Assembly: GCA_023411115.1 (NCBI GenBank)
Contig: JAEYPF010000015.1
Coordinates: 1-64,000, forward strand
DNA: 64,000 nt
Direction: 5' to 3'
DNA from: Methanobacteriota archaeon
GTDB taxonomy: Archaea > Methanobacteriota > Methanobacteria > Methanobacteriales > Methanobacteriaceae
The notes beneath the pieces are model-generated. The model searched no databases and was not told the origin of the DNA. It saw nothing but the letters and a program-made list of their open reading frames with translations. The position numbers were made by a program, and so were the translations under genes. Shown one piece after another: positions 27,245 to 37,345 of the stretch (within the stretch, counting starts at the first letter, position 1; each line of letters begins with the position of its first letter).

Positions 27245-27676
27245 ATGAAAAGATCAAGATTAAATCTATTCAAAGCAACATCAATGACAATATCGATCCT
27301 TGGAATCTTGATGATAGTAGCTACAATTGCAATTTTTGCTTATATTGGTATTCAGGGAGTATCATCTAAAGTTACATCAAATGTAGACACTGGTTCCGCT
27401 TATGACCAGCTGGCAGCATTAAAATCAGAATATTCGTCCTTAAGTGCCCAGTATAACTCCACTAAAACTCATGTTAGGTCTGGAAATAAAAAAGCTAAAA
27501 ATGATTCAATCACTGCTGAACTTGAACTTGTAAAAGCTCAATCTGCAATTGCAGATGTGGAGAGTGCATTGTCTACAAACCAACCTCAAGATGTTGTTAC
27601 CAATAGGATTAGTGCTGCAACTAATCAATTACAAAGAGCTAAAGAAAGTTTAGATGTATTACTAAATGAAGTTTAG
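27245..27676 (+). CDS. Single-pass membrane protein with coiled coil
   Basis: Hypothetical protein of 143 residues. A hydrophobic helix at about 13-34 (SMTISILGILMIVATIAIFAYI) is followed by a polar, helical extracytoplasmic part with heptad-like regions (YDQLAALKSEYSSLSAQY, LVKAQSAIADVESAL). GGTGAT lies four to five bases before the ATG. Transcribed divergently from mcm, whose promoter shares the 140-base gap. No family recognised. Confidence 0.7.
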   Translation: MKRSRLNLFKATSMTISILGILMIVATIAIFAYIGIQGVSSKVTSNVDTGSAYDQLAALKSEYSSLSAQYNSTKTHVRSGNKKAKNDSITAELELVKAQSAIADVESALSTNQPQDVVTNRISAATNQLQRAKESLDVLLNEV

Positions 27677-27740
27677 TATAAAAAATTAAGAATCCTGATG
27701 TAAACTAATTTAATACAAAAAGAAAAGTGGAAAAGGTCAA

Positions 27741-27968
27741 TTAAAAGGTCATTAAAGTGTCATTAAATTTCTGGTTGATTTTGCATTGCAGGGCGTGACG
27801 AGCTTCTCTTTCACGCAAAGCTAAGCTAATAGCTCTTTGGGCCATGTCCTCCAATTCATCACGGGGTAATTCTTTGATACGTTCCATCAGCGTTTCTCTT
27901 GGCATTTCTTCACTTTCTAATAAGAAGTAAAATGAGTTCTTAAAAAGTTCTTCATCCATTCGCTTCAT
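27741..27968 (-). CDS. Small helical hypothetical protein
   Basis: Protein of 75 residues, mostly helical and charged (MPRETLMERIKELPRDELEDMAQRA), with no membrane segment or cysteine cluster. Composition and codon use look like a real gene. ATG with a second in-frame ATG three codons on; no strong ribosome site. Function unknown. Confidence 0.6.
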   Translation of the reverse strand: MKRMDEELFKNSFYFLLESEEMPRETLMERIKELPRDELEDMAQRAISLALREREARHALQCKINQKFNDTLMTF

Positions 27969-28628
27969 ACATTACTATATTATTTTAATTTATTTATATA
28001 ATTTATGCACTCACGTGATTTAGTACCTATTTTTAATAAAATAATAACATTTATACCTTAAAATAATAATTTAAACGAGTAGAGTAATAACATTTGAAAA
28101 TAACTTATTTGAATTTGTTGGGTTAGCACTGTATTAACTTGCTGTAACAGTTTAAACTTAATAAATTCCAATATAAACGGCTACTTTTTAATTATTTTTT
28201 TATTTATATTATTTTAATTTAAAAATATTATAAATAAAGCAAAAATAAATGTCAGTAAACGATATAATAGATTCTATTTTAATTTTGCCCCACAATAAAG
28301 ATATTTGACCGCGTTAGTACAGTCATTACTGACCGTCTTCACATATTTTTATTTTAATACCGAAGATATTTCCTTATTAGTGAATTCAATTAATTATTTA
28401 CACAATTATAACAAAATATATCATTATTGTTATTATTATTCCCACGTCATGAATTGAGATTGTGAAATAATGTTTTAAATGTGTAAAAACTAAAAAAAAT
28501 CCATAATTCATCTGTTTAATACAAATTAGACTTAGTTAAGAATTAAGATGTTAAGTTAGTAATCAGTGAATATAATTTTACCATAAAATTTATCTGTTTT
28601 AAAGTCCACTTAATAATATCTAATGTGA
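27969..28628. other. AT-rich gene desert
   Basis: About 660 bases, part of an 860-base gap before the next sure gene. It has several T-runs and no frame I can support. A minus-strand frame at about 28543-28737 has unconvincing composition and no ribosome site. Such a long gap is unusual for this compact genome and may be the scar of a decayed insertion. Confidence 0.4.
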
Positions 28629-28790
28629 AAATATTATAGCAAAGGAAAAGCTGTAGAACTCTTAAAAGATATTCTAAAACCAGTATATTATAAATCAGAT
28701 AAAAACTGGCTGTTGAAGACGACAATAAAATAGACAACTTGATAAATGAAGTAGTAAATATAAATAAACATTCATAAAACTCTAACAGAA
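28629..28790 (+). pseudogene. Frameshifted coding remnant
   Basis: Frame 28629 on reads KYYSKGKAVELLKDILKP and on to SDKNWL before a stop. Moving one frame near 28715 continues as EDDNKIDNLINEVVNINK to a TAA. Both halves look like protein and together suggest a small gene broken by one indel. No start codon or ribosome site remains. Family unknown. Confidence 0.3.
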
Positions 28791-28830
28791 TAAAATGATT
28801 AGTTCATTACTTAATATGGGGGCAATAGAC

Positions 28831-29046
28831 ATGGATGAGCTTTCAATACAGGAATATCAAAAATTAATTAACATTTTAAAAGAGCATAACTATTATTTGT
28901 CCTCTTCAATTGAAGAAAAAGCTGCCGATATCATTGAAAGCATAGATTTTGAGGCAAAAAGTAGAAAAAGGGATATTAGTAAAGCAAAAGTCAGTTTAAT
29001 TAATACTCCTAACGGTCCAGAAATTGGGATTACCTTTGAAGAATAA
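28831..29046 (+). CDS. Small hypothetical protein
   Basis: Protein of 71 residues: MDELSIQEYQKLINILKEHN, a helix, and a C-terminal beta-rich part ending GPEIGITFEE. The ATG at 28831 is chosen because GGGGG lies about eight bases before it; an ATG 12 codons upstream has no site. No recognised domain. Might be related to the broken fragment just upstream, but no similarity is visible. Confidence 0.55.
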   Translation: MDELSIQEYQKLINILKEHNYYLSSSIEEKAADIIESIDFEAKSRKRDISKAKVSLINTPNGPEIGITFEE

Positions 29047-29064
29047 AAAAATTTCTGGATTAAA

Positions 29065-29250
29065 TTATTTACATGTGTATACTGCTAATTTGCTGGTTAC
29101 TATTGTTTTAGCTCTTAAAAGAACTTTATCATTATGATTACTTTTTTTTATTGCAAGTTCAATTTTTTCCAGTAAAATTTCTAAATCGGCTGGTTTACAT
29201 TTATATGCTTCATTCAATAAATTATGGGATGCATTTTTAATATTTGTCAC
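29065..29250 (-). CDS. Small helical hypothetical protein
   Basis: Frame of 61 residues (SHNLLNEAYKCKPADLEILLEKIELAI is its core, one long helix pair). It has a GTG start with only a weak site. It converges on the preceding gene with 18 bases between. Plausible but unproven. Confidence 0.4.
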   Translation of the reverse strand: MTNIKNASHNLLNEAYKCKPADLEILLEKIELAIKKSNHNDKVLLRAKTIVTSKLAVYTCK

Positions 29251-29562
29251 TTTAAGTCAACTCTTGTCATTTTTATAATTTTTAATTGGTAATAGCTCTA
29301 AACAAAAATTCTTAAAAGAATGTATGAGTTCAATTATACTCCAAAAATAATTGTTCAATAGTGGTTGAATAACCATATTATTACTATATCATTGAAAGTT
29401 ATTAAATGCTATGTATGATAGCATTACGCGGTAATAAAATTTTGATTTATATATGCATAATCTTTTATTTATATTGAATGTGTGGAATTAAACCTAAAAC
29501 AGTTATATGAATTATGCAGAATACCCAAAATGGTAAAAAAAAATGATTTAACTCCATTTCAT
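29251..29562. other. Intergenic stretch without a gene
   Basis: AT-rich, holding the upstream region of the small minus-strand gene at 29065 and the downstream region of the regulator at 29563. No repeat, RNA or frame seen. Confidence 0.45.
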
Positions 29563-30012
29563 TTATGGTTTGTAGGTCCTTTCAGGTAGTACTGCGTTGT
29601 TAAACCAGTAGTTCTTAAACGTGTAAATATTCTTTCTAAATTTATCCAAATCAACTGGTTTGGTTATATAAGCACTTGCATGATGCAGATATGATTCAGA
29701 TATGTCATTTTCATCGCTAGAAATAGTTAAAACGACTACTGGAATACATTTTAATATATCGTCATTTTTAATCTCTTCAAGCACTTCCATACCCTTTTTC
29801 TTAGGTAAATTCAAATCCAAAATAATTAAAGAAGGTGTTTTACGATTTTTATACTTCCCTTTCTTATGTAAATAGCCCATGGCCTCTTCACCGTCTTTAA
29901 CTATATTAATATTAATCCACTGTGCTTCTTCACTTAATATTTCTGTTATTATGCGGGATTCAGCAGGATTATCCTCTATGAGTAGTGTTTCTATAGTCTT
30001 TACTCTTTTCAT
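29563..30012 (-). CDS. Stand-alone receiver (response regulator) protein
   Basis: Single receiver domain of 149 residues without an output domain, similar in type to Rcp1-like regulators. Acidic pair in LLIEDNPAES, phospho-acceptor Asp in LIILDLNLPKKKG, switch VLTISSD and the conserved Lys in ITKPVDLDKF. Start at the ATG at 30012, preceded by AAAGG; the frame's upstream TTG is not supported. No kinase is adjacent; the PAS kinase at 45.9 kb has the phytochrome-like core that often pairs with this regulator type. Confidence 0.88.
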   Translation of the reverse strand: MKRVKTIETLLIEDNPAESRIITEILSEEAQWININIVKDGEEAMGYLHKKGKYKNRKTPSLIILDLNLPKKKGMEVLEEIKNDDILKCIPVVVLTISSDENDISESYLHHASAYITKPVDLDKFRKNIYTFKNYWFNNAVLPERTYKP

Positions 30013-30361
30013 CGAAAACAACCTTTCCTTTACTTAAGATTTAATCTTCATGTTTCCCTATAAAAATATTATGGAAAATAATTAGGTTATTCCTATCTAA
30101 ATTAATTAAATTCTAGTGAATTTATTTTTAACAGGCATTAAATTGTTTATGTCAGTAATTAAGGACATTAAATGAGTACTGGTTCTAAGATTTTAATATA
30201 ATTTTAAAAATTTGTCTCAGGTAAAATAATGGGAATATTCCTCAAATGAGCATATTTATTAATTTAAGGTATTTCTAAGAATTTTTTTATTAAAATAAAA
30301 TAGTTAAGCAGGTAATTTCATATCTTTTACATGAAAATTGTTTAAAAATTAATTAAAAAAA
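30013..30361. other. Intergenic stretch without a gene
   Basis: About 350 AT-rich bases between two minus-strand genes. It should contain the promoter of the regulator at 29563. The only start with a site (AGGTAAAATAATG near 30221) opens a seven-codon frame. Nothing else seen. Confidence 0.45.
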
Positions 30362-30967
30362 CTAACGTTTTTTCATGGCTATTATGTACATTTCAACGCT
30401 TCCCTTCTTTGAAGATGGAGGTTTAGTTGTTTTAACAGTTTTAAATTTCTTTTTAATTTCTTTAAGAAGTGATTGGAATCCTTCCCCTTGAAAAACTTTT
30501 ATAATCATATTACCGTCAATTTTAAGAACCTTATCAGCAATTTTTAAGGCATTTTCCACAATATCAATTGATTTAAGTTGATCAATATCCTTTATTCCTG
30601 TTAATTTAGGTGCAGCGTCTGATAAAATTACATCTGCGTTCCATCCCAGTGATTCCGCTATTTTTTCAATGGTTTCATTTTTTGTAAAGTCCCCTGTAAT
30701 TTGAATAAAATTTTCATGTTCAAATGGCTTAATTCTTTGAAGATCCACAGCAACAATCTTTCCATCATCTCCAATTATATCAAGGGCCACCTGAGACCAT
30801 CCTCCTGGTGCAGCACCTAAATCAACTATATAATCGCGGGGTTTAATAATCCTGAATTTCTTATTAAGCTGCAGTAATTTATAAGATGCTCTGGATCGGT
30901 ACTTTTCCTTTTTTGCCATTTTATAGTAATGTTCACCTTTTCTGTCGATTTCCCATTTCTTACTCAT
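30362..30967 (-). CDS. rlmE: 23S rRNA 2'-O-methyltransferase (RlmE/FtsJ)
   Basis: Methylates ribose in the large-subunit rRNA A-loop. 201 residues, the usual length. SAM-binding motif I VDLGAAPGGWSQ at about 48-59, the Arg/Lys-rich N-terminus (KKEKYRSRASYKLLQL) and the catalytic K-D-K-E set, with Lys in SRASYKL, Asp in ILSDAAPK and Lys in MIIKVFQGEG. GGAGC lies before the ATG. Confidence 0.93.
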   Translation of the reverse strand: MSKKWEIDRKGEHYYKMAKKEKYRSRASYKLLQLNKKFRIIKPRDYIVDLGAAPGGWSQVALDIIGDDGKIVAVDLQRIKPFEHENFIQITGDFTKNETIEKIAESLGWNADVILSDAAPKLTGIKDIDQLKSIDIVENALKIADKVLKIDGNMIIKVFQGEGFQSLLKEIKKKFKTVKTTKPPSSKKGSVEMYIIAMKKR

Positions 30968-31073
30968 TTTAAGCTCCTTTAGATTTATTCGTACTTTAAT
31001 AATTATTTGTTTTGAAATTAAATGGTTTTAAACTTTTATTTATATAAGTTGGGGCAATTTAATAAAATGCTAG

Positions 31074-31595
31074 TCATGGTTTTTCAAAATTAAGGGCTTT
31101 ACAAACTGGTTTTCCAATTGATAGTATTTCCACATCTATTTTTTTATTTTTAACATTCAACAGCATCACCGATGGATCGGATAATCGTGGAACCGTTGGG
31201 CTACCTGGATTTAAAAGAAGTATATCGTCAACTTCAGTTATAAACGGCCAGTGTGTATGGCCTGTAATAAGGATTTCAACCCCCATTTCCATTGCAATAT
31301 ATTTAAGCTGTTGGGTATCTCCTCTGGGATAAACTTCACCGTGATTAAGACCAATTTTTAGGCCTTCAGCTTCAAAAGAAACTTTTTTTGGGAGTTTAAT
31401 GCCGTAAGCCTTATCCATATTCCCCTGGGAACACTTGGTTGGAGCTATTTTTTCAAGTTCATTCAGTACATCGTAAGATACAAGATCTCCTGCGTGTAAA
31501 ATTATATCTACATTTTCAAATATGCTGAATACATTTTCAGGTATACTTGAAGCCCTTTCAGGGATATGAGTATCTGATATGACGCCAATTAACAT
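31074..31595 (-). CDS. YfcE/MJ0936-type metallophosphoesterase
   Basis: Binuclear-metal phosphodiesterase of 173 residues. All five signature blocks are visible: ISDTHIP (6-12), HAGDLVS (about 35-41), GNMD, NHGE and ITGHTHWP. The archetype in Methanocaldococcus (MJ0936) cleaves artificial phosphodiesters; the natural substrate is not known. GGAGAT precedes the ATG. It lies 106 bases upstream of rlmE on the same strand and may be cotranscribed. Confidence 0.9.
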   Translation of the reverse strand: MLIGVISDTHIPERASSIPENVFSIFENVDIILHAGDLVSYDVLNELEKIAPTKCSQGNMDKAYGIKLPKKVSFEAEGLKIGLNHGEVYPRGDTQQLKYIAMEMGVEILITGHTHWPFITEVDDILLLNPGSPTVPRLSDPSVMLLNVKNKKIDVEILSIGKPVCKALNFEKP

Positions 31596-32060
31596 TTTAA
31601 TCTCCTATGATATTTTAAATAAAATAATATGGATTTTTATTTGTTATTTAAATTTTTTATGATGTTGACTATAGATATGTAAAATTTTATAGAAAAAGAT
31701 TGTGTAAATTATCTTTGATTTTCAGTATCTAATTAGTTATGGATTCAAATAAGTTATTCTGGATGATGTCAGTATAATATTTAAATCTTGTATAAGAATT
31801 ATTTGACTTATTTAACTGTTATTATGTTTTGAGATATTCCTTTAACTTTAAAAATGAAATTTTTATGATTTATATGATCTTGAATATTATATATAGCATG
31901 ACTTTAAATATACAAAGGTTACCAGATCAATAGATCATAAATTTAAATAATATAAGAATTATTACATATGTTTAACTGCGTATTATTATAATTAATTAAA
32001 TCTAATAATGAATCATATATACACATAAAATATTATTTGAGGACTATTTTGAGTGATATC
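31596..32060. other. Intergenic stretch between divergent genes
   Basis: 465 AT-rich bases carrying the promoters of the phosphoesterase (minus) and topA (plus). No gene, repeat or structured element is evident. Confidence 0.45.
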
Positions 32061-34190
32061 ATGCATGAAGTCATAATTTGTGAAAAGCCAAAATCATCTG
32101 AGAAGATAGCCAAGGCACTGTCTAAAAATTCAACTAAAAATAGCTATAAAAAAGTTCCATACTATGAATTTAAAGAAAATGGTAAAAAAACGACAGTATT
32201 ATCTGCAGTAGGTCATCTGTACTCTCTTTCACCTACAAATTCAAAACAGCATAAAATTTTTGATATAGAGTGGGTACCTCTTTATGATAAAGATAAACAG
32301 AAAAAATACGTTAAAAATTATGTAGATGCCATAAAAAAGCTTTCAAAAGGCGCTGATAAGTTTGTTCATGCTTGCGATTACGATATAGAGGGAACACTTA
32401 TAGGTTATAATGCATTGAAATATGCCTGCGGTGAGGATAGTGTAGATAAGGCTACAAGAATGAAATTTTCAACCTTAACCAAAGAAGACATCATTAAAGC
32501 TTATGAAAATCCAATTCCTGTTGATTTCAAGCAGGTAGATAGTGGTATTGCGAGACATGTACTTGATTTCCTTTTTGGAGTTAATATATCCAAATACCTC
32601 ACAGATTCTGTAAGAGAATCTACATCAAGATATGTTCAGCTTTCTGCAGGTAGAGTTCAAACTCCCACGCTATCCATACTGGTAGATAGGGAAAAAGAAA
32701 TTAAAAAATTCAAACCTATTCCATACTGGCTTATAAAAGCTGCACTTGAAGATGATATAATCGCTGATCATAAGGCAGGGAAAATATTTGAAAGAAAGGA
32801 TGCAGACAGTATCTTAGCTGAGTGTGAAGGTAAAGATGCACTTGTAACAGATGTAGTTTTAAGGAAAACCAAGAGAACACCTCCATTTCCTTTTGATCTT
32901 GGAAGTCTTCAATCAGAGGCATATGGTGTATTTGGATTTAGCCCTAAAAAGACCCAGCAAATCGCTCAAAATCTTTATACAGAAGGTTACACTTCCTATC
33001 CTCGTACTTCTTCACAGAAACTTCCAAAGAGCATAGGCTATGATAAAATTCTTAAAAAATTAAGTAAAAATGCAGAATTCAAAAGACATGTTGATGACCT
33101 TAAAACACCCTTAAAGCCAAATGAAGGTAAAAAAACTGATGAAGCACACCCTGCTATTCACCCAACAGGTACATTACCAAAGAGTCTGGATACAGACGAC
33201 CAAAAATTATACGAACTTATTGTTTACAGGTTTATATCTGTATTTGGGGAAGATGCAGTTCAAGAATCTATGAAAACCAATTTAGATATTAATTCGCAGG
33301 AATTTTCATTCAGCAGAAAGAGAATGGCTGAAATGGGATGGCTGAATCATTATCCATTTAGAAAAATTGAAGATGAAAAATTCCCTGAAATAAAGAAGGG
33401 GGATATATTAAAGGTTAATGAGATTTTATGTGAAGAAAAAGAAACAAAACCTCCTGCAAGGTACAATCAAGCTTCTTTAATACGTGAACTTGAAAAAAGG
33501 GGTCTCGGTACTAAATCAACCAGGGCAAACATAATATCAATTCTCTATGACAGAAAATATATCGAAGGCCAGAAGATACAGGTCAATGAACTTGGTGAAC
33601 ACCTTATAGATACATTAAAAGAATATTCAGAGGATATAACAAGTGAAGAACTTACAAGGAAGTTTGAAACTGAGCTTGAAGATATTATGGGGGATAAGAT
33701 TACAAAAGAACAGGTTATAGAAGAAGCTAAAGTTGAACTTTCCTCCATTCTTGACGATATTGAAGAGAATAAATCACAGATTGGTGAAAAGCTCTATGAA
33801 GCTTATCAGGAAAGTAGAATTGTAGGGCAGTGTAAATGTGGCGGTAATCTGGTTATGAAATATTCACCCCGAACAAAAGGCACGTTTGTAGGGTGTTCTG
33901 CATATCCAAAATGTAAAGTAACTTATCCTATACCCAGGGGTACTAATGTACTCAAAAGCAAATGTGAAAAATGTAGCCTTCCAATGATATCCTTTGGAAA
34001 ACCACGCCAGAGAGCATGTTTGGACCCAAAATGTGGTAGGGGCGGTAAAGAATCGACCAATGAGGTTGTTGGTATTTGCCCACAGTGTGGAAATCAATTA
34101 ATTAAAAGAATGGGTAGATATGGTGAATTTATTGGATGCAGCGGGTTCCCAAAATGCAGGTTTACTAAATCTGTAGAACAGGAAGCTTAA
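32061..34190 (+). CDS. topA: DNA topoisomerase I (type IA)
   Basis: Relaxes negative supercoils through a transient 5'-phosphotyrosine break. About 709 residues. TOPRIM domain at the N-terminus (VIICEKPKSSEKIA; HACDYDIEG). The active Tyr is in the SYPRTSS motif, about residue 313. Three C-terminal zinc units follow: CKCGG with GCSAYPKC, CEKC with CLDPKCG, and CPQCG with GCSGFPKC. I take the ATG at 32061 (MHEVIICEKP), with GTGAT upstream, as the start rather than the TTG at 32037, since the TOPRIM strand begins there. Confidence 0.94.
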   Translation: MHEVIICEKPKSSEKIAKALSKNSTKNSYKKVPYYEFKENGKKTTVLSAVGHLYSLSPTNSKQHKIFDIEWVPLYDKDKQKKYVKNYVDAIKKLSKGADKFVHACDYDIEGTLIGYNALKYACGEDSVDKATRMKFSTLTKEDIIKAYENPIPVDFKQVDSGIARHVLDFLFGVNISKYLTDSVRESTSRYVQLSAGRVQTPTLSILVDREKEIKKFKPIPYWLIKAALEDDIIADHKAGKIFERKDADSILAECEGKDALVTDVVLRKTKRTPPFPFDLGSLQSEAYGVFGFSPKKTQQIAQNLYTEGYTSYPRTSSQKLPKSIGYDKILKKLSKNAEFKRHVDDLKTPLKPNEGKKTDEAHPAIHPTGTLPKSLDTDDQKLYELIVYRFISVFGEDAVQESMKTNLDINSQEFSFSRKRMAEMGWLNHYPFRKIEDEKFPEIKKGDILKVNEILCEEKETKPPARYNQASLIRELEKRGLGTKSTRANIISILYDRKYIEGQKIQVNELGEHLIDTLKEYSEDITSEELTRKFETELEDIMGDKITKEQVIEEAKVELSSILDDIEENKSQIGEKLYEAYQESRIVGQCKCGGNLVMKYSPRTKGTFVGCSAYPKCKVTYPIPRGTNVLKSKCEKCSLPMISFGKPRQRACLDPKCGRGGKESTNEVVGICPQCGNQLIKRMGRYGEFIGCSGFPKCRFTKSVEQEA

Positions 34191-34461
34191 TTTTATTTTT
34201 TCTGCCAGTATAACGAGAATTTACTCATAAATTCTCTATTATTATCTATTTCTTTAAATATTCCTAAAACCTTTTTTGATACTGTGCATCAAGTTACATG
34301 CTGGGTTTTCGCTAATTTTATACATAATTCAATGGTATTTTAAGTACGAATCTTTAATATATTTTTATTACTTAAATGGCATTTCATATAATTTTAAATA
34401 CTTCTAAAATAAACTGATTATAATATAATTTACCTACAAAATAGTAATTACGAGGTTCCAC

Positions 34462-36855
34462 ATGAGTTCTAACGAAACTTTGTCCAAACTTAAACCAATA
34501 ATCATTATAATTTTGTTATTTTTAGTAGCATTTCTTTTCAGGATGGATGCAATGTCCATATCTGCAGTGCCCCAAGATTTACAACCCTATTTTCAAGATC
34601 AAAACGGGCTTCCCTATTTCAGTGAAATGGATTCCTATTATAATTATAGAATGACTCAGGATTACATTAATCACGGTTATTTAGGAGATAGCCTAATAAA
34701 TGGTACCCAATGGGATCTGCATTCGTACTATCCCTCTGGAAGATCGGCAGAATATCCGCCGTTAATTGCAATTATTACGGCATTTGCTTATAAAGTAGTG
34801 AATGCATTTGGAAACGTACCTTTAAATGCAGTTGCAATCTGGTTAGCTCCATTTATAGCTTCACTTGCAGTCATTCCTGCATATCTGTTTGTAAGGCGAA
34901 TTACCAACGATTATGGGGGAATAGTGGCGGGACTTTTAGTTGGTCTGGCACCAGACTATTTTGCCCACACATTTGCAGGGTTCTTTGATACTGACATGTT
35001 CAACATGCTTTTCCCAATCCTTATTGTATGGTTCTTTATAGAAGGAATACGTGCAAAAGATGTTAGGAACAGGTCTATCTTTGTATCTCTATCTGTAATT
35101 TCCATGCTTATTTACTCAATGGCATGGGAAGGATGGTGGTATTTATTCTATGTCGTGATAGGCGCGGGAGTCATATACCTTTTAGTTTCTAACTATCTGT
35201 TTAACATGAAAACCATCAAGCCATTTAAGGAGTATCCTGACAAAATCAAATGGTTCCTGGATCAGCCTGCACTCTTTTCATTAATCGTGTTTGCAGTTGC
35301 AAGTTCTATTTTAATAATCATTACAATGGGACTTTCTGGATTTTTCAACGCTTTAGCAAGCCCTATTGGGGCCTCTCAGTTACAAAATACTGTTCAGGGT
35401 ACTTCATATCCAAATATATATCTGACAGTTGGAGAGCTTCGAGCAGCATCATTTGGAGATGTTGTAGGGGGAGTAGGGGGATATTTGGCGCTTATATTTG
35501 GTATTCTGGTCGTTCCTTTACTTTTATGGAAGTTGAAACCAGAAACCGATAACACTAAAAAAGAGGTAAAAGCACCGAAAAGGAAAAGTAAGCCTAGGAG
35601 AAGGGCAAAGAGAGGAAAAGTGAAGGTTGTTGAAGAAAAAGTAGAGGAGAAAAACGAGATAATAGATCCTCAGCTAATGGAAACTAAAAAGAATTACCTT
35701 TTATACGCCGTCCTATTTGCAGTATGGCTTTTAGCACTGGGTTATGCTGTAACAAAAGGTGTAAGGTTTATTGAAAACTTTGCAGTTCCAATAGCATTAG
35801 GTGCAGGGATTTTTGTAGGTTTAGTTGTGCCTTATCTCAAAGAGCATATAAAAGATGTCAGATATGCAACAGCAGCGATTTTAGTGATAATTGCACTGGT
35901 AGCATATACTCCTGTATCAACGGCCTACGTCTTTTCAACTTCAAAAGTAGTGCCGGGTGCAGATGATTCAATGTACAACTCCATGCTTTGGGTTAAAAAT
36001 AACACATCCAATAACACAGTTTTAACTTCCTGGTGGGACTTTGGGCACCTGTTTACAGCAGTAGCAGATCGTCCAGTGACATTTGACGGAGGATCACAAA
36101 ACACGCCGCGTGCATACTGGGTTGGAAAAGCCCTAACAACAAGTGATGAGAACCTATCAGCAGGAATACTGCGAATGTTAACTTCAAGCGGCGACCAAGG
36201 TACTTATACCCTTGAAAATTACACACATAACACTGGTAAAAGTGTGGAAATATTAAACAAGATTTTGCCGGTTGATAAACAGGCTGCTCAAACCATATTA
36301 ACCAGCCAGTATAACTTAACTCCAGAACAGGCACAAAATGTGTTACAGTACACCCATCCAGATAATCCAGCTCCACATGAACTCATATTAAGTGCAGATA
36401 TGATCAGTAAAGCAGCTGTGTGGTCCTACTTTGGAAACTGGAATTTCCAAAACGGTACTGGACAGAGTTACGGTTATTCTGCAGCACAGGCATCAGTCAG
36501 TCAAGTTAACGGTACGACAGTAATTCAGGGGCAAAATGGTATTGTTGCACAGATAAATGGAACCCAGATAGATGCAAGATTTGTATACAAACAGAATAAT
36601 CAGACTCAAATGATGCTGCCGCATAAACTAATCGTAATTCAGAACAATCAAATACGGATGAACCAGTTAGTTTCCAATTCAAGTCCAATAAGCATACTTT
36701 TAATGATGGATAACAGTAGTGTTCTGGCTGTGGGTATGAGTAAGGAATTTGAAGACTCCATCTTCACAAAACTGTACTTTATGAATGGTACAGGCTTAAG
36801 CAGGTTTAAACTTGCTCATAACGATGTTGGAGTACAGGTTTGGAACGTAAATTAA
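34462..36855 (+). CDS. aglB: Oligosaccharyltransferase AglB (STT3)
   Basis: Transfers lipid-linked glycan to Asn in N-x-S/T sites of exported proteins. 797 residues. The N-terminal two thirds has about a dozen membrane helices with the first acidic motif EMDSYYNY (about 51-58) and a second FFDTDMFN (about 173-180). The catalytic WWDFG motif is at 524-528 and starts the soluble C-terminal domain. A Lys/Arg-rich cytosolic loop (RKSKPRRRAKRGK, about 375-387) is unusual. Many lipoproteins in the window carry candidate sites. Monocistronic, ends in a strong hairpin. Confidence 0.94.
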   Translation: MSSNETLSKLKPIIIIILLFLVAFLFRMDAMSISAVPQDLQPYFQDQNGLPYFSEMDSYYNYRMTQDYINHGYLGDSLINGTQWDLHSYYPSGRSAEYPPLIAIITAFAYKVVNAFGNVPLNAVAIWLAPFIASLAVIPAYLFVRRITNDYGGIVAGLLVGLAPDYFAHTFAGFFDTDMFNMLFPILIVWFFIEGIRAKDVRNRSIFVSLSVISMLIYSMAWEGWWYLFYVVIGAGVIYLLVSNYLFNMKTIKPFKEYPDKIKWFLDQPALFSLIVFAVASSILIIITMGLSGFFNALASPIGASQLQNTVQGTSYPNIYLTVGELRAASFGDVVGGVGGYLALIFGILVVPLLLWKLKPETDNTKKEVKAPKRKSKPRRRAKRGKVKVVEEKVEEKNEIIDPQLMETKKNYLLYAVLFAVWLLALGYAVTKGVRFIENFAVPIALGAGIFVGLVVPYLKEHIKDVRYATAAILVIIALVAYTPVSTAYVFSTSKVVPGADDSMYNSMLWVKNNTSNNTVLTSWWDFGHLFTAVADRPVTFDGGSQNTPRAYWVGKALTTSDENLSAGILRMLTSSGDQGTYTLENYTHNTGKSVEILNKILPVDKQAAQTILTSQYNLTPEQAQNVLQYTHPDNPAPHELILSADMISKAAVWSYFGNWNFQNGTGQSYGYSAAQASVSQVNGTTVIQGQNGIVAQINGTQIDARFVYKQNNQTQMMLPHKLIVIQNNQIRMNQLVSNSSPISILLMMDNSSVLAVGMSKEFEDSIFTKLYFMNGTGLSRFKLAHNDVGVQVWNVN

Positions 36856-36861
36856 AACTAA

Positions 36862-36885
36862 ATTAGATTCCTGGTGGAATCTAAT
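36862..36885 (+). terminator. Hairpin terminator of aglB
   Basis: ATTAGATTCC and GGAATCTAAT pair perfectly over ten bases with a four-base TGGT loop, seven bases after the stop, and are followed by a T-rich run. Confidence 0.7.
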
Positions 36886-36964
36886 AATTATTTTTTATTC
36901 TATTTTTTTATTTAAAATTTGAATTCTCAATTTTTTATAGACATTAGTTGTATTGGTCTGCAAT

Positions 36965-37345
36965 TTACATAATATTTCGAATTCTATTTACAAGAATATC
37001 TGTGGCACTAACGATTCCTACAATTTGACCAGATTCTTCTACTGGTAATCTCCATATGCCGTGGTCAACCATTTCTTTTGCAGCATGTTCAATTGTATCA
37101 TCGGTATGAATTGTCACAAGATGGGTTTCCATTGCGTCGTGAACTTTAAGATCCTTTAAATTATGTTTATTACCTATCTCTTCTAAAATATCCCATGTTG
37201 TAATTATTCCAGTAACTTCTCCATTTTTTTCTACTATAAGGCTTCCTCCCTCGCCTTCTTCTGTAGATTTTTTTAATGCTGCTTCTAAATTTTCATTTTC
37301 ATCTATGGTTTCTACTCCCTCTACCATAATTTCTTTAACTTCCAT
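36965..37345 (-). CDS. CBS-domain pair protein
   Basis: Soluble protein of 126 residues consisting of two CBS domains (VKEIMVEGVETI; HDAMETHLVTIHTDDTI), a Bateman module that typically binds adenosine nucleotides to sense energy state. Each has the GIITTWDIL or GIVSATDIL end motif. Free-standing CBS pairs are abundant in methanogens and mostly unassigned. The second of two adjacent ATGs is preferred (37345), as AGGTGAT then lies at proper spacing. Confidence 0.9.
   Translation of the reverse strand: MEVKEIMVEGVETIDENENLEAALKKSTEEGEGGSLIVEKNGEVTGIITTWDILEEIGNKHNLKDLKVHDAMETHLVTIHTDDTIEHAAKEMVDHGIWRLPVEESGQIVGIVSATDILVNRIRNIM

Noticed and set aside
28543..28737. Minus-strand 64-residue frame
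   Set aside because: AT-rich translation without start signal; lies over the frameshifted plus-strand remnant.
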